Shown in pieces: positions 7,214-14,427 of a DNA stretch of 16,309 bases. Each line of letters opens with the position of its first letter. The stretch's first letter is position 1. The stretch covers positions 46,707 to 63,015 of the forward strand of contig DHNG01000020.1 in assembly GCA_002409405.1 (NCBI GenBank), written 5' to 3'. Position numbers and translations under genes: made by a program. A model generated the notes under the pieces. It did not search any database, was not told where the DNA came from, and worked only from the letters and a program-made list of their open reading frames with translations. The stretch is from Flavobacteriales bacterium UBA5422. Its GTDB lineage: Bacteria; Bacteroidota; Bacteroidia; Flavobacteriales_D; Crocinitomicaceae.

Positions 7214-7624
7214 TCAAAATTGTGGTAAGTCTGTGAAGAACTCATTGATGTATGTTTTTTGCCCGTCTTTAAAAATATTACAGCAGTTAAAATTGATCAG
7301 AATTCCTTTTGGGGCTTTTAGCAGCTTCATATATGTCAGTAGTTGAGCTTCTGAAATCGCATTTAAATCCTGCATGGATTTTAGTTCAATTACAATACTT
7401 CTTTCAATAAACAGATCACATCGGAAGTGAATATCCATTTCTTTTTCTTTGTATATGACAGGTATTGTCATTTCAGTCTGATAATTGATATTTCTGGAAG
7501 TTAATTCATGTTTCATGCATTCATGATAAACTTTTTCAGTTAAACCCCTTCCCATTTCTTTGTGAACTTCAATAGCACAGCCAATTATTTCATACGTCAG
7601 ATCATTTAATTGTTTTTTGGTCAT
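7214..7624 (-). CDS. GxxExxY family protein (PD-(D/E)XK nuclease-like)
   Basis: A 136-residue protein with the family signature G-L-T-E-K-V-Y at 27-33 within EVHKEMGRGLTEKVYHECM. It then has a PD-(D/E)XK-type core: Asp69 in FRCDLFIE and the ELK triad residues Glu80 and Lys82 in VIELKSMQDL. The C-terminal helix and strand QLLTYMKLLKAPKGILINF fit the same fold. The length is normal and all expected residues are present, so the gene looks intact. The biochemical role of the family is not settled as far as I know; a DNA nuclease fold is the safe statement. The gene stands alone, is AT-rich, and is enclosed by palindromic repeats. It interrupts the region between paaA and the paaE genes and has no obvious tie to phenylacetate metabolism. 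Confidence 0.9.
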   Translation of the reverse strand: MTKKQLNDLTYEIIGCAIEVHKEMGRGLTEKVYHECMKHELTSRNINYQTEMTIPVIYKEKEMDIHFRCDLFIERSIVIELKSMQDLNAISEAQLLTYMKLLKAPKGILINFNCCNIFKDGQKTYINEFFTDLPQF

Positions 7625-7705
7625 GGTTAGTTTTTATTGTTAAGATAATCAATAGTTTAAAAAATAAAAAGAGATTGACTTCCTAATTTTTAGGGAAAAA
7701 TGAAC

Positions 7706-7925
7706 AACCACATAGAACACATAGTTACATAGGTGAAGGTTTGGAGTAGGTATAGTGACACATAGTAGCTCACTTTGTTAGCTTTGGGATTACTATTGTT
7801 TGCTCTTTCGTCCTCAAGGCAAATCACCAATTATTTGTTTTTTATACCTCAATTCATACAATGAATTAACTATGTGTCACTATTCGGTCTATATACGCGA
7901 TGCTTTTTCTATGTCTCTATGTGGT
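7706..7925 (+). repeat. palindromic repeat, full copy B (about 220 bp)
   Basis: Second full copy of the unit seen at 6952-7177, in the same orientation. It starts AACCACATAGAACACATAG and ends CTATGTCTCTATGTGGT. The inner 13-bp arms are again perfect (TAGTGACACATAG at 7753-7765, CTATGTGTCACTA at 7870-7882). The central part, from TTACTATTGTTTGCTCTTTC through the AATTCAT palindrome, is almost identical to copy A, while short segments near the ends differ by small indels. The left end is 82 bp upstream of the GxxExxY start codon. Confidence 0.85.
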
Positions 7926-7970
7926 AAAAAAAAATAGCTACATATATGTTCGTAATTGATTTATCTTTAA

Positions 7971-8064
7971 ATGATTATTTGTTTTTAAGCCTATTCATAC
8001 AATGAATTGACTATGTGCCACTGTTTGGCCTGTTGCCTTATGCTTTCTATGCCTCTATGTGGTT
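7971..8064 (+). repeat. truncated palindromic repeat (copy C, right half)
   Basis: This segment matches the right half of copies A and B: ATTATTTGTTTTTAAGCCT, then ATTCATACAATGAATTGA, a decayed inner arm CTATGTGCCACTG, and the right terminus CTATGCCTCTATGTGGTT (8047-8064). The left half is absent. It lies between copy B and the right 25-bp direct repeat. Confidence 0.75.
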
Positions 8065-8087
8065 AAAAACAGCAATTCAGTTCCATC

Positions 8088-8112
8088 CTTAACACAAACA
8101 ACGGTTTTGGTT
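8088..8112. repeat. 25-bp direct repeat, right copy, with imperfect dyad
   Basis: Exact copy of the sequence at 6742-6766, in the same orientation. The dyad core is at 8094-8111 and its centre lies about 80 bp upstream of the first paaE start codon, close to the mirror-image distance of the left copy from paaA. Between it and the gene, TAAATTCG (8146-8153) is a one-mismatch candidate for the -7 box. Confidence 0.7.
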
Positions 8113-8145
8113 GGCAATTTTACATCTTTTTTGGGAGTAAATGAT

Positions 8146-8153
8146 TAAATTCG
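8146..8153 (+). promoter_or_regulatory. weak candidate -7 element for paaE
   Basis: TAAATTCG differs from TAnnTTTG at one position and lies 30 bp before the first paaE ATG. The expected -33 site (8123-8126) reads CATC, a poor match, so the assignment is tentative. Confidence 0.3.
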
Positions 8154-8183
8154 CCGTCAAATCATGTAGTTGAATAAAGAATT

Positions 8184-9248
8184 ATGACGCCAAAATTTCA
8201 TACGCTAAAAGTTAAAGAAGTCAGGAGAGAAACGAAAGATGCTGTCTCTATTGCATTTGATGTGCCAGAAACGTTGCAAGCTGATTACACGTTTATCCCG
8301 GGACAATATCTTACGTTGAGAACAGTAGTAGATGGAGAGGATATTCGCAGATCTTATTCTTTGTGTTCAGCTCCGTTTGAAAACGAATGGCGTGTGGCGG
8401 TAAAACAGGTAGAAGGAGGAAAATTCTCTACGTTTGTCAACACGGAATTAAGAGCAGGTGATGAATTACAGGTGATGACTCCAATGGGAAATTTCCAGTT
8501 GGAAGCAAACCCGATTGCACAAAAATCATATGTTTTATTTGCCGGTGGTTCGGGAGTGACCCCGATTTTATCAATTTTGAAGGAGATTCTAACACATGAG
8601 CCTTTGAGTGATATAACATTTTTCTATGGGAATCGGGACTTTTCGTCCATTATCTTCAGAGAGGAAATAGAAGCGTTGAAGAATTTGTACATGACACGTT
8701 TGCGTGTTATTCATGTATTGTCTCTTGAAAGCTTAGGAAACAAAATTCAGAAAGGATTGATGGACAGACAAAAGTGTGAAGACTTGTACCATGCTTTCCT
8801 GAAAGGATGGAATATATCCGAAGTATACGTTTGCGGTCCGGAAGTCATGATGCTGGCTGTGAAAGATAGTTTTGAAAAATTGGGTGTTGCAAAAGAAAAC
8901 ATATTTTTTGAATTGTTTGCTGCTTCAACTCCCCCGAAAAAGAAAGAAGAAACAATTGACATACCGAAAGTTAATGCCAATGTGCAGGTGATTTTGGATG
9001 GAGATACATATGATTTGGCAATGGATGCAAGTGAAACGGTTTTGGATGCTGCCTACAAAGCAGGTGCAGATTTGCCGTTTGCATGCAAAGGAGGAGTTTG
9101 TTGCACATGTAAAGCAAAAGTACTGGAAGGTGAGGCACGAATGGATGTTAATTATGCACTGGAACCGGATGAGGTTGCCGCAGGTTACATTTTAACGTGT
9201 CAGGCGCGTCCTACTACTGAAAAATTAGTAGTTTCATTTGATGATTAA
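8184..9248 (+). CDS. paaE: PaaE-type 2Fe-2S flavoprotein reductase (first copy)
   Basis: PaaE transfers electrons from NADPH through FAD and a [2Fe-2S] centre to the PaaABC epoxidase. This 354-residue protein has the full layout. An FAD-binding FNR domain has RRSYSLCS at 55-62. An NAD(P)-binding domain has GGSGVTP at 121-127 and CGPE at 217-220. A C-terminal plant-type ferredoxin domain has cluster ligands Cys301-x4-Cys306-x2-Cys309-x29-Cys339. An extra Cys307 sits beside the second ligand. Length and domain order match known PaaE proteins. The gene is divergent from paaABCD, about 1.5 kb away across the repeat island, and is followed after 3 bp by a second paaE-like gene. Which copy serves the epoxidase cannot be told from sequence alone. 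Confidence 0.9.
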   Translation: MTPKFHTLKVKEVRRETKDAVSIAFDVPETLQADYTFIPGQYLTLRTVVDGEDIRRSYSLCSAPFENEWRVAVKQVEGGKFSTFVNTELRAGDELQVMTPMGNFQLEANPIAQKSYVLFAGGSGVTPILSILKEILTHEPLSDITFFYGNRDFSSIIFREEIEALKNLYMTRLRVIHVLSLESLGNKIQKGLMDRQKCEDLYHAFLKGWNISEVYVCGPEVMMLAVKDSFEKLGVAKENIFFELFAASTPPKKKEETIDIPKVNANVQVILDGDTYDLAMDASETVLDAAYKAGADLPFACKGGVCCTCKAKVLEGEARMDVNYALEPDEVAAGYILTCQARPTTEKLVVSFDD

Positions 9249-9251
9249 ATC

Positions 9252-10325
9252 ATGGGATTTTTAGGAAAAATATTTAAAAAGGAATCAGCAGTAAAGATTC
9301 CGAGAGGCTTTTACAACATTCCTGTTCAACAGGTTAACCGGTTGACAAAAGACGCGGTGGAAATTGTGTTTTCTATTCCGGAGGACCTGGAAGGAGCATT
9401 TGCATTTACACCGGGTCAGTACCTGACGATTTCCATTGAAATTGACGGAAAGGAAGAACGCCGGTCGTATTCGATCTGTAGTGCAAAAGGAGTTGCATTG
9501 GCCATCGCTGTAAAAGAAGTAGAAAAAGGAAAAGTTTCCACTCACCTTAACCGACAGTTAAAGGCTGGAGATTCTGTTTTCATCTCAAAGCCCGAAGGTC
9601 GCTTTTTGCTGAATGATGCAAAGAAAGTCGTTGCAATTGCCGCAGGATCGGGAATAACACCGATTATGAGCATGGCGCATGAGATTGAAAAAACGGATGC
9701 TGCTTCCATGAAATTGGTATTTGCGAATAAGACAGAACAGGACATTCTGTTTCGGGAACAGTTGCGTCAACTTACAAAAACAGAAACGCATTATTTCCTG
9801 ACACAGGAAGTGAAGGAAGGATTCAACCAGGGAAGAATTTCCAAAGATGCATTCATGAGCATTATTAAGGAGGATCTTGGAATTCTCCGCTCAGATGGAT
9901 TCTACATCTGCGGACCGGAAGAAATGATCCAGGGAGTAAAAGCAGCGCTTGAATTATTCGGAGTTCCGGCAGATAAAATTCATTACGAATTGTTCACAAC
10001 GGCAGCAAAATCAGATCCGACACCTGCAGCAGCAACGGATTTCAAAGGAACAACGAAGGTAAAAGTAATCCTGGATGATGAAGCGCATGACTTCGTTATG
10101 AACAGCAATAAAACGGTTCTGGATGCCGCTTCTTCTGAAGAAATCGATGCGCCATATTCCTGCAGAGGAGGAGTTTGTTCCACTTGCCGGGCAAAAGTAT
10201 TGAAAGGCTCCGTCCGTATGAATCTGAATTACACACTTACAGATAAAGAAGTGGAACAAGGATATATTCTTACCTGCCAGTCGCATCCGACCAGTGAAGA
10301 ATTAATTATTTCATACGATGAGTAA
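9252..10325 (+). CDS. paaE: PaaE-type 2Fe-2S flavoprotein reductase (second copy)
   Basis: A 357-residue paralogue of the preceding gene with the same three domains: RRSYSICS at 70-77 (FAD), AGSGITP at 131-137 and CGPE at 220-223 (NAD(P)H), and the ferredoxin ligands Cys304-x4-Cys309-x2-Cys312-x29-Cys342. It differs from the first copy by a short basic N-terminal extension (MGFLGKIFKKESAVKIPRGF) and is clearly diverged throughout, so this is an old duplication or a separate acquisition and not a recent copy. All cofactor motifs are intact. It starts 3 bp after the first copy and overlaps the downstream SDR gene by 8 bp, so the three are translationally linked. It may be the epoxidase reductase or may serve another oxygenase. 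Confidence 0.88.
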   Translation: MGFLGKIFKKESAVKIPRGFYNIPVQQVNRLTKDAVEIVFSIPEDLEGAFAFTPGQYLTISIEIDGKEERRSYSICSAKGVALAIAVKEVEKGKVSTHLNRQLKAGDSVFISKPEGRFLLNDAKKVVAIAAGSGITPIMSMAHEIEKTDAASMKLVFANKTEQDILFREQLRQLTKTETHYFLTQEVKEGFNQGRISKDAFMSIIKEDLGILRSDGFYICGPEEMIQGVKAALELFGVPADKIHYELFTTAAKSDPTPAAATDFKGTTKVKVILDDEAHDFVMNSNKTVLDAASSEEIDAPYSCRGGVCSTCRAKVLKGSVRMNLNYTLTDKEVEQGYILTCQSHPTSEELIISYDE

Positions 10326-11007
10326 GACAATTGTAGTGGTTGGAGCATCCCGCGGAATCGGGAAAGCGATGGTAGATTTATTTGCAAAAGACCCGTCTGT
10401 TACTATTTATGCGTTGGCGCGTGATGAGGAAAAGATGCGGAAAGAATTTGTAGCACATCCCAATGTACACTGCAAAACATATGACTTAGCTGTTGATGAT
10501 TGCGCAGACCAACTGGAACATTTGCTGGCGAAAGTAGAACAAATTGATGTGTTGATTAACAACGCCGGATACCTGGTCAACAAACCGTTTGAAGAGTTAA
10601 GTCACCGTGATTTTGCACGTTCTTACCAGGTGAATGTGATCGGGGTAATGCAAACTGTTCAGGCATTGCTTCCAAAAATGGAACAAGGTGCACACATCGT
10701 CAATATCAGTTCCATGGGGGGATTTCAGGGAACTGTTAAATTTCCCGGTTTGGCGGCTTATTCTACCTCCAAAGCGGCATTGGTGAGTTTTACCGAACTG
10801 TTTGCAGAGGAATTCAAACATACAGAAATAAAAATGAACTGCCTGTGTCTGGGAGCTGTTCAAACAGAAATGTTGCACGAAGCATTTCCCGGATATGAAG
10901 CACAGATTTCGTCTGAGCAAATGGCAACATACATCTGTAATTTTGCACTGACAGCCCATCAATGGATGCACGGAAGAGTGATTCCGGTTTCGTTGACAAC
11001 ACCATAG
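10318..11007 (+). CDS. short-chain dehydrogenase/reductase (SDR)
   Basis: A 229-residue classical SDR. The nucleotide-binding motif GASRGIG is at 9-15, NNAG at 81-84, catalytic Ser in NISSMGG (131-132), and the YSTSK motif with Tyr148 and Lys152. The residue after the glycine-rich strand gives ALARDEEK, and Arg35 there favours NADP(H). The length is typical of the family. Substrate is unknown. The 8-bp overlap with the second paaE gene places it in the same operon, so a step on a phenylacetate-derived intermediate or a side product is plausible, but it is not one of the standard Paa enzymes (PaaH belongs to another family). No membrane or signal segment. Confidence 0.88.
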   Translation: MSKTIVVVGASRGIGKAMVDLFAKDPSVTIYALARDEEKMRKEFVAHPNVHCKTYDLAVDDCADQLEHLLAKVEQIDVLINNAGYLVNKPFEELSHRDFARSYQVNVIGVMQTVQALLPKMEQGAHIVNISSMGGFQGTVKFPGLAAYSTSKAALVSFTELFAEEFKHTEIKMNCLCLGAVQTEMLHEAFPGYEAQISSEQMATYICNFALTAHQWMHGRVIPVSLTTP

Positions 11008-11016
11008 AATATTTAC

Positions 11017-11667
11017 ATGAAAAATATGACCACATCAGACAATTTAAATCAAACTGTCTGGAAAGGTGATCGGAGAGACATTCTGCTAATGCTGGTCATT
11101 TTAATCGTCATTTTTATAGTACTTTCTTTCTTATTTAATTATGATGATGATTTTGAAATAGTATGGGATGAAGAAAACCCTGAAAAACAATTTTATGATG
11201 TAAATATGTATCTAAATATGTTTTTGTCACTATTTGCGTCAATGGTACAATCATTTACACATCCCTTTTTTGTTGTATTGATCACTTTCCCTATATTAAT
11301 CAGATACGGTTTTCCACTGTTTATATTCAGGAGACATGTTCCAAAGAAATTGATCATTGACCACAATGGGAAATCAATTTATATAGAACGCTGGAAGAAA
11401 AAAGAAAAAACGCTACGATTAGATTTATCTTATACGACATACAGCTTTTATTATGAAAAATGGTATTGTGTACTGGAAATAAATGGTTTATTTCATAATT
11501 CAAAAGGATTCTTGTTTGAGAAGAATGTCTATAAAATTGTCGCTCCTCGTTTAGGACTTGCATGGGATCAACCACGAATGCAGGAAATTGTTCATGTCTT
11601 AAGAAAAGAAGGAGTTCAGGAAGTTGATGCAGATAAAAAATCGTTTTGGGAGCTGATAAATACCTAG
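11017..11667 (+). CDS. membrane protein of unknown function
   Basis: A 216-residue protein I do not recognise. It has a hydrophobic helix at about 22-40 (ILLMLVILIVIFIVLSFLF), an acidic loop (NYDDDFEIVWDEENPEK), a second hydrophobic stretch from about 64 to 104 that could hold two helices, and a soluble C-terminal half. The latter starts RRHVPKKLIIDHNGKSIYIE and looks like a beta-rich domain with alternating aromatic and charged residues. It starts 9 bp after the SDR gene. A second ATG at codon 4 is an alternative start. Its base composition is clearly more AT-rich than the SDR and dinB genes on either side, suggesting a different origin or weak selection. Nothing in it points to phenylacetate metabolism. 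Confidence 0.7.
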   Translation: MKNMTTSDNLNQTVWKGDRRDILLMLVILIVIFIVLSFLFNYDDDFEIVWDEENPEKQFYDVNMYLNMFLSLFASMVQSFTHPFFVVLITFPILIRYGFPLFIFRRHVPKKLIIDHNGKSIYIERWKKKEKTLRLDLSYTTYSFYYEKWYCVLEINGLFHNSKGFLFEKNVYKIVAPRLGLAWDQPRMQEIVHVLRKEGVQEVDADKKSFWELINT

Positions 11668-11690
11668 CTTTATAGAGAATCAGTACTGCC

Positions 11691-12782
11691 ATGAGAAAGA
11701 TCATTCACGTCGATATGGATGCGTTTTTTGCCTCGATAGAACAGCGGGACAATGAGGCATTCCGGGGAAAGCCGTTGGCTGTCGGTGGTTCCGGATCCAG
11801 AGGTGTGGTAGCTGCTGCAAGTTATGAAGCCCGTAAATTCGGAGTGCATTCAGCGATGTCTTCTCAGTTGGCGGTGAAAAAATGCCCGCATCTGATTTTT
11901 ACACCACCTCGGTTTCATGTCTATAAAGAAGTTTCCAACCAGATTCGTTCGATTTTTTTGGAATATACCGATCTGGTGGAACCGCTTTCACTGGACGAAG
12001 CATTTTTAGATGTTACCACCAATCACAAGAATATTCCCTATGCCATAGACGTGGCAAAAGAAATCAAGCAAAAGATCTTCGAAAAAACGCAGTTGACGGC
12101 TTCCGCCGGGATTTCGATCAATAAATTCCTGGCAAAGATCGCTTCCGATTACAACAAACCCAATGGGTTGTATGTCATCGGGCCCAAAAGAGCTGAAAAT
12201 TTTACAGAAACACTGAAAATCGAGCGGTTTTTCGGAATCGGCAAGAAAACGGCAGAACGCATGCATGCCATGCAGATTTATACCGGGCTCGATCTGAAAC
12301 AAAAATCGGAGGAATTCCTGGTACAGCAGTTCGGGAAATTCGGAAGACTCTACTACCTCAATGCCCGAGGTATTGACAACCGGATTGTGAACCCGAATCA
12401 TGTGCGAAAATCACTCGGAGCGGAGCGGACATTTCTCGAAGACACGGATGATGTTATTATTTTACATGCAGAATTGGAGAAAGTTACAGACGACCTGTTC
12501 CGAAGAATTGAACGAACGGCATTCAAAGGAAAAACCATTACACTAAAAATAAAGTACAGCAATTTCAGCACCATATCGCGCAGTAAAACACTGTCTTCAT
12601 CACCGGACAATTATTCGTTGCTATTGCAAACAGCCAAAGAGTTACTTGATCACGTACCACTTGAACTAAAAATCAGATTGATCGGATTGTCGGTAAAGAA
12701 CAATGATACAGATGATGTATACCCGGAAGACCTAGGAGCAATGGTGCAACTCAAAATTCCTTTTGAAGAAGATCGGGGGTAG
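11691..12782 (+). CDS. dinB: DNA polymerase IV (Y-family translesion polymerase)
   Basis: A 363-residue Y-family polymerase that copies past damaged bases. The catalytic metal ligands are Asp8 in HVDMDAFFAS and Asp102-Glu103 in PLSLDEAFLDV. Phe13 sits at the steric-gate position that excludes ribonucleotides. The palm and fingers are followed by the helix-hairpin-helix stretch FFGIGKKTAERM (180-191). The little finger begins about 235 with RKSLGAERTF and continues through KGKTITLKIKYSNFSTISRSKT. The C-terminus QLKIPF (353-358) resembles a sliding-clamp-binding peptide. Length and motifs are normal. The start MRKIIHVDMD is the standard N-terminus. It begins 23 bp after the membrane protein gene. 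No LexA-type box was recognised upstream. Confidence 0.97.
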   Translation: MRKIIHVDMDAFFASIEQRDNEAFRGKPLAVGGSGSRGVVAAASYEARKFGVHSAMSSQLAVKKCPHLIFTPPRFHVYKEVSNQIRSIFLEYTDLVEPLSLDEAFLDVTTNHKNIPYAIDVAKEIKQKIFEKTQLTASAGISINKFLAKIASDYNKPNGLYVIGPKRAENFTETLKIERFFGIGKKTAERMHAMQIYTGLDLKQKSEEFLVQQFGKFGRLYYLNARGIDNRIVNPNHVRKSLGAERTFLEDTDDVIILHAELEKVTDDLFRRIERTAFKGKTITLKIKYSNFSTISRSKTLSSSPDNYSLLLQTAKELLDHVPLELKIRLIGLSVKNNDTDDVYPEDLGAMVQLKIPFEEDRG

Positions 12783-12810
12783 GTTGTTACTTGGTTTCTA
12801 ATTACTTTTT

Positions 12811-14427
12811 ATGAATTCATTATCTTTGGAAATTATGAAACAGGGATATATAAGGACAGGATGTGTATCGTTGATGCTCCTGCTTTTTGGAACGGGATTT
12901 TCTCAGAAAAAACAATATCCACCTGTTCCGTTTGATACCGTTCTATATACCGGAAAACAACAATTTTTATCTTCTCCCCCGGAGAACGAAACTTCTCAAA
13001 TGAATGTCATTTTGATTGTTGCAGATGACCTGGGAAAGCACGATTTGTCCGTTTACGGGAACCCGTATATCAAAACGCCCAACATTGATCGGTTGGCCAA
13101 TGAAGGAGTACGGTTCAATACCGGTTATGCAACGGCAGCTGTTTGCAGTCCCTCCAGGGCGGGTTTTCTGACTGGCAGGTACCAGCAACGGTTCGGATAT
13201 CACTTGCAGCCCCATCCGCGGTACCCGAAAAATAAACTGGAATTGTGGGCATTCAAACACCTGATTAATACCAGTTACCTCGTGCCGGAAGAGTATGGTG
13301 TGTACCCAAAAAACCAAGAAAGCAGGATGGGATTACCTGCTTCGGAAATTGCTATTTCGGAAGTACTGCAACACAATGGTTACCGAACAGCCTGGATCGG
13401 GAAGTGGCATTTGGGATACCAGGAACCATTGCTTCCGGTGAATTTCGGTTTTGATTACCGGTATGGTTGTTATGAAGCATATACTTTGTTTGCCGACCCG
13501 AAAGACCCGGAAATTGTCAATGCGCCGATCAAGGAATTTACCGATAAGGTGATTTGGAAAGGAGGACGAAAAGATGCATGTGCCATCCGGGAAAATGAAA
13601 CGGAGATTGATGAGCAGGAATACATTACGTATGCATTTTTCAACCGGGCAAAACAATTTATAGGATCAGAGAAAACAACACCTTTCTTTGTGTATTTACC
13701 AATTACCGCACCGCACACGCCGTATCAGGCTCCGAAAGCCATTTATGATCAGTTGGGACATATTCCCGAACACAATAAACGGGTGTATTATGCCATGATT
13801 GTTGCGTTGGATAATGCGGTAGGGGCGTTGATTGATTTTCTGAAAACAACCGGGCAATATGACAATACACTGATTATTTTCACCAGTGATAACGGTGCTG
13901 CGTTGTACAGCGAAACGGTGGATAACAAACCATTAAACGGTGGAAAAATGACCTTGTTTGAAGGTGGAATTAATGTTCCGTTTATCTTGCATTGCCCTGC
14001 TCTATTCTCAACTTCTGCCGTGATTCAGGAGCCAGTCAGCTTATTGGATATTTCCCCCACAATTGCTGCAGCTGTGGGACTTGAACTACCAGGTGATCGG
14101 ATATATGATGGAATTTCCTTGATAGGAAACAGTGCTGACAGTATTATTTTGGAAGAAAAAAGAGAATTGTATTGGTATTCGGATTACAATTCCGCTATTC
14201 GGATCGGAAATTCAAAACTGCTGGTCAATACACAAAGTAATACGGTTGATTATTTTGATCTGCAAAATGACCCGGGAGAATTGAACCCGTTTTCTGAGGA
14301 TTCAAAAATCCATTTTCTATACCAAAAACTGGAGCATTGGAAAGCGACGATGCCACCTTTGTATTGGCCACGTATCATGAACTATGAGATCAAAATAAAC
14401 GGAAAAACATACCGATGGGCCGTTTGA
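12811..14427 (+). CDS. exported arylsulfatase-family sulfatase (type I, FGly-dependent)
   Basis: A 538-residue alkaline-phosphatase-fold sulfatase that hydrolyses sulfate esters, in Bacteroidota usually on sulfated polysaccharides or aryl sulfates. The signature C-S-P-S-R-A-G-F-L-T-G-R (112-123) carries Cys112, which must be oxidised to formylglycine. Metal ligands are Asp72-Asp73 (VADDLG) and Asp360-Asn361 (SDNGA). Other active-site residues are Lys198 and His200 (GKWHLG), His302 (APHTPY) and Lys379. An N-terminal signal peptide ends near GTGFS-QKK. The first ATG adds eight residues before MKQGYIRTGC; the second Met (ATG at 12835) gives a more usual signal peptide and is likely the true start. 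The gene overlaps the next one, a formylglycine-generating enzyme, by 13 bp. The substrate cannot be told. Confidence 0.93.
   Translation: MNSLSLEIMKQGYIRTGCVSLMLLLFGTGFSQKKQYPPVPFDTVLYTGKQQFLSSPPENETSQMNVILIVADDLGKHDLSVYGNPYIKTPNIDRLANEGVRFNTGYATAAVCSPSRAGFLTGRYQQRFGYHLQPHPRYPKNKLELWAFKHLINTSYLVPEEYGVYPKNQESRMGLPASEIAISEVLQHNGYRTAWIGKWHLGYQEPLLPVNFGFDYRYGCYEAYTLFADPKDPEIVNAPIKEFTDKVIWKGGRKDACAIRENETEIDEQEYITYAFFNRAKQFIGSEKTTPFFVYLPITAPHTPYQAPKAIYDQLGHIPEHNKRVYYAMIVALDNAVGALIDFLKTTGQYDNTLIIFTSDNGAALYSETVDNKPLNGGKMTLFEGGINVPFILHCPALFSTSAVIQEPVSLLDISPTIAAAVGLELPGDRIYDGISLIGNSADSIILEEKRELYWYSDYNSAIRIGNSKLLVNTQSNTVDYFDLQNDPGELNPFSEDSKIHFLYQKLEHWKATMPPLYWPRIMNYEIKINGKTYRWAV
12821..12828 (+). promoter_or_regulatory. 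TATCTTTG, possible -7 element inside the annotated sulfatase start
   Basis: A perfect TAnnTTTG match lies just before the second in-frame ATG (12835). The -33 position reads CTAA, which does not fit. If used, transcription would start almost at that ATG and exclude the upstream start at 12811. Weak evidence, noted because it bears on start choice. Confidence 0.25.

Larger units (their letters stand above)
6952..7925. mobile_element. candidate GxxExxY gene-plus-palindrome mobile or selfish unit
   Basis: A single nuclease-like gene (7214-7624) is tightly framed by two same-orientation copies of a 220-226 bp palindromic repeat, 37 bp on one side and 82 bp on the other. Further truncated copies lie on both flanks, and the whole block is enclosed by an exact 25-bp direct repeat at 6742 and 8088. 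This layout, inside what should be a compact divergent paa promoter region, suggests an inserted unit. No transposase is present, so if mobile it would act through the GxxExxY protein or depend on a helper elsewhere. Inference from layout only. Confidence 0.4.

Noticed and set aside
6851..8064. Repeated units between paaA and paaE as a CRISPR array
   Set aside because: The units are about 220 bp, internally palindromic, imperfect, irregularly spaced and separated by a gene. There are no short identical repeats with uniform spacers and no cas genes.
10597..10971. 124-codon minus-strand frame inside the SDR gene
   Set aside because: It is a reverse-strand shadow of a gene with all SDR motifs, and is rich in Cys and His without any pattern.
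11645..11672. TTTG and TAGCTTTA before dinB as a promoter
   Set aside because: The -7 match is imperfect and the spacing to the TTTG is only 16 bp, against the usual 19 or so. Read-through from the preceding gene is as likely.
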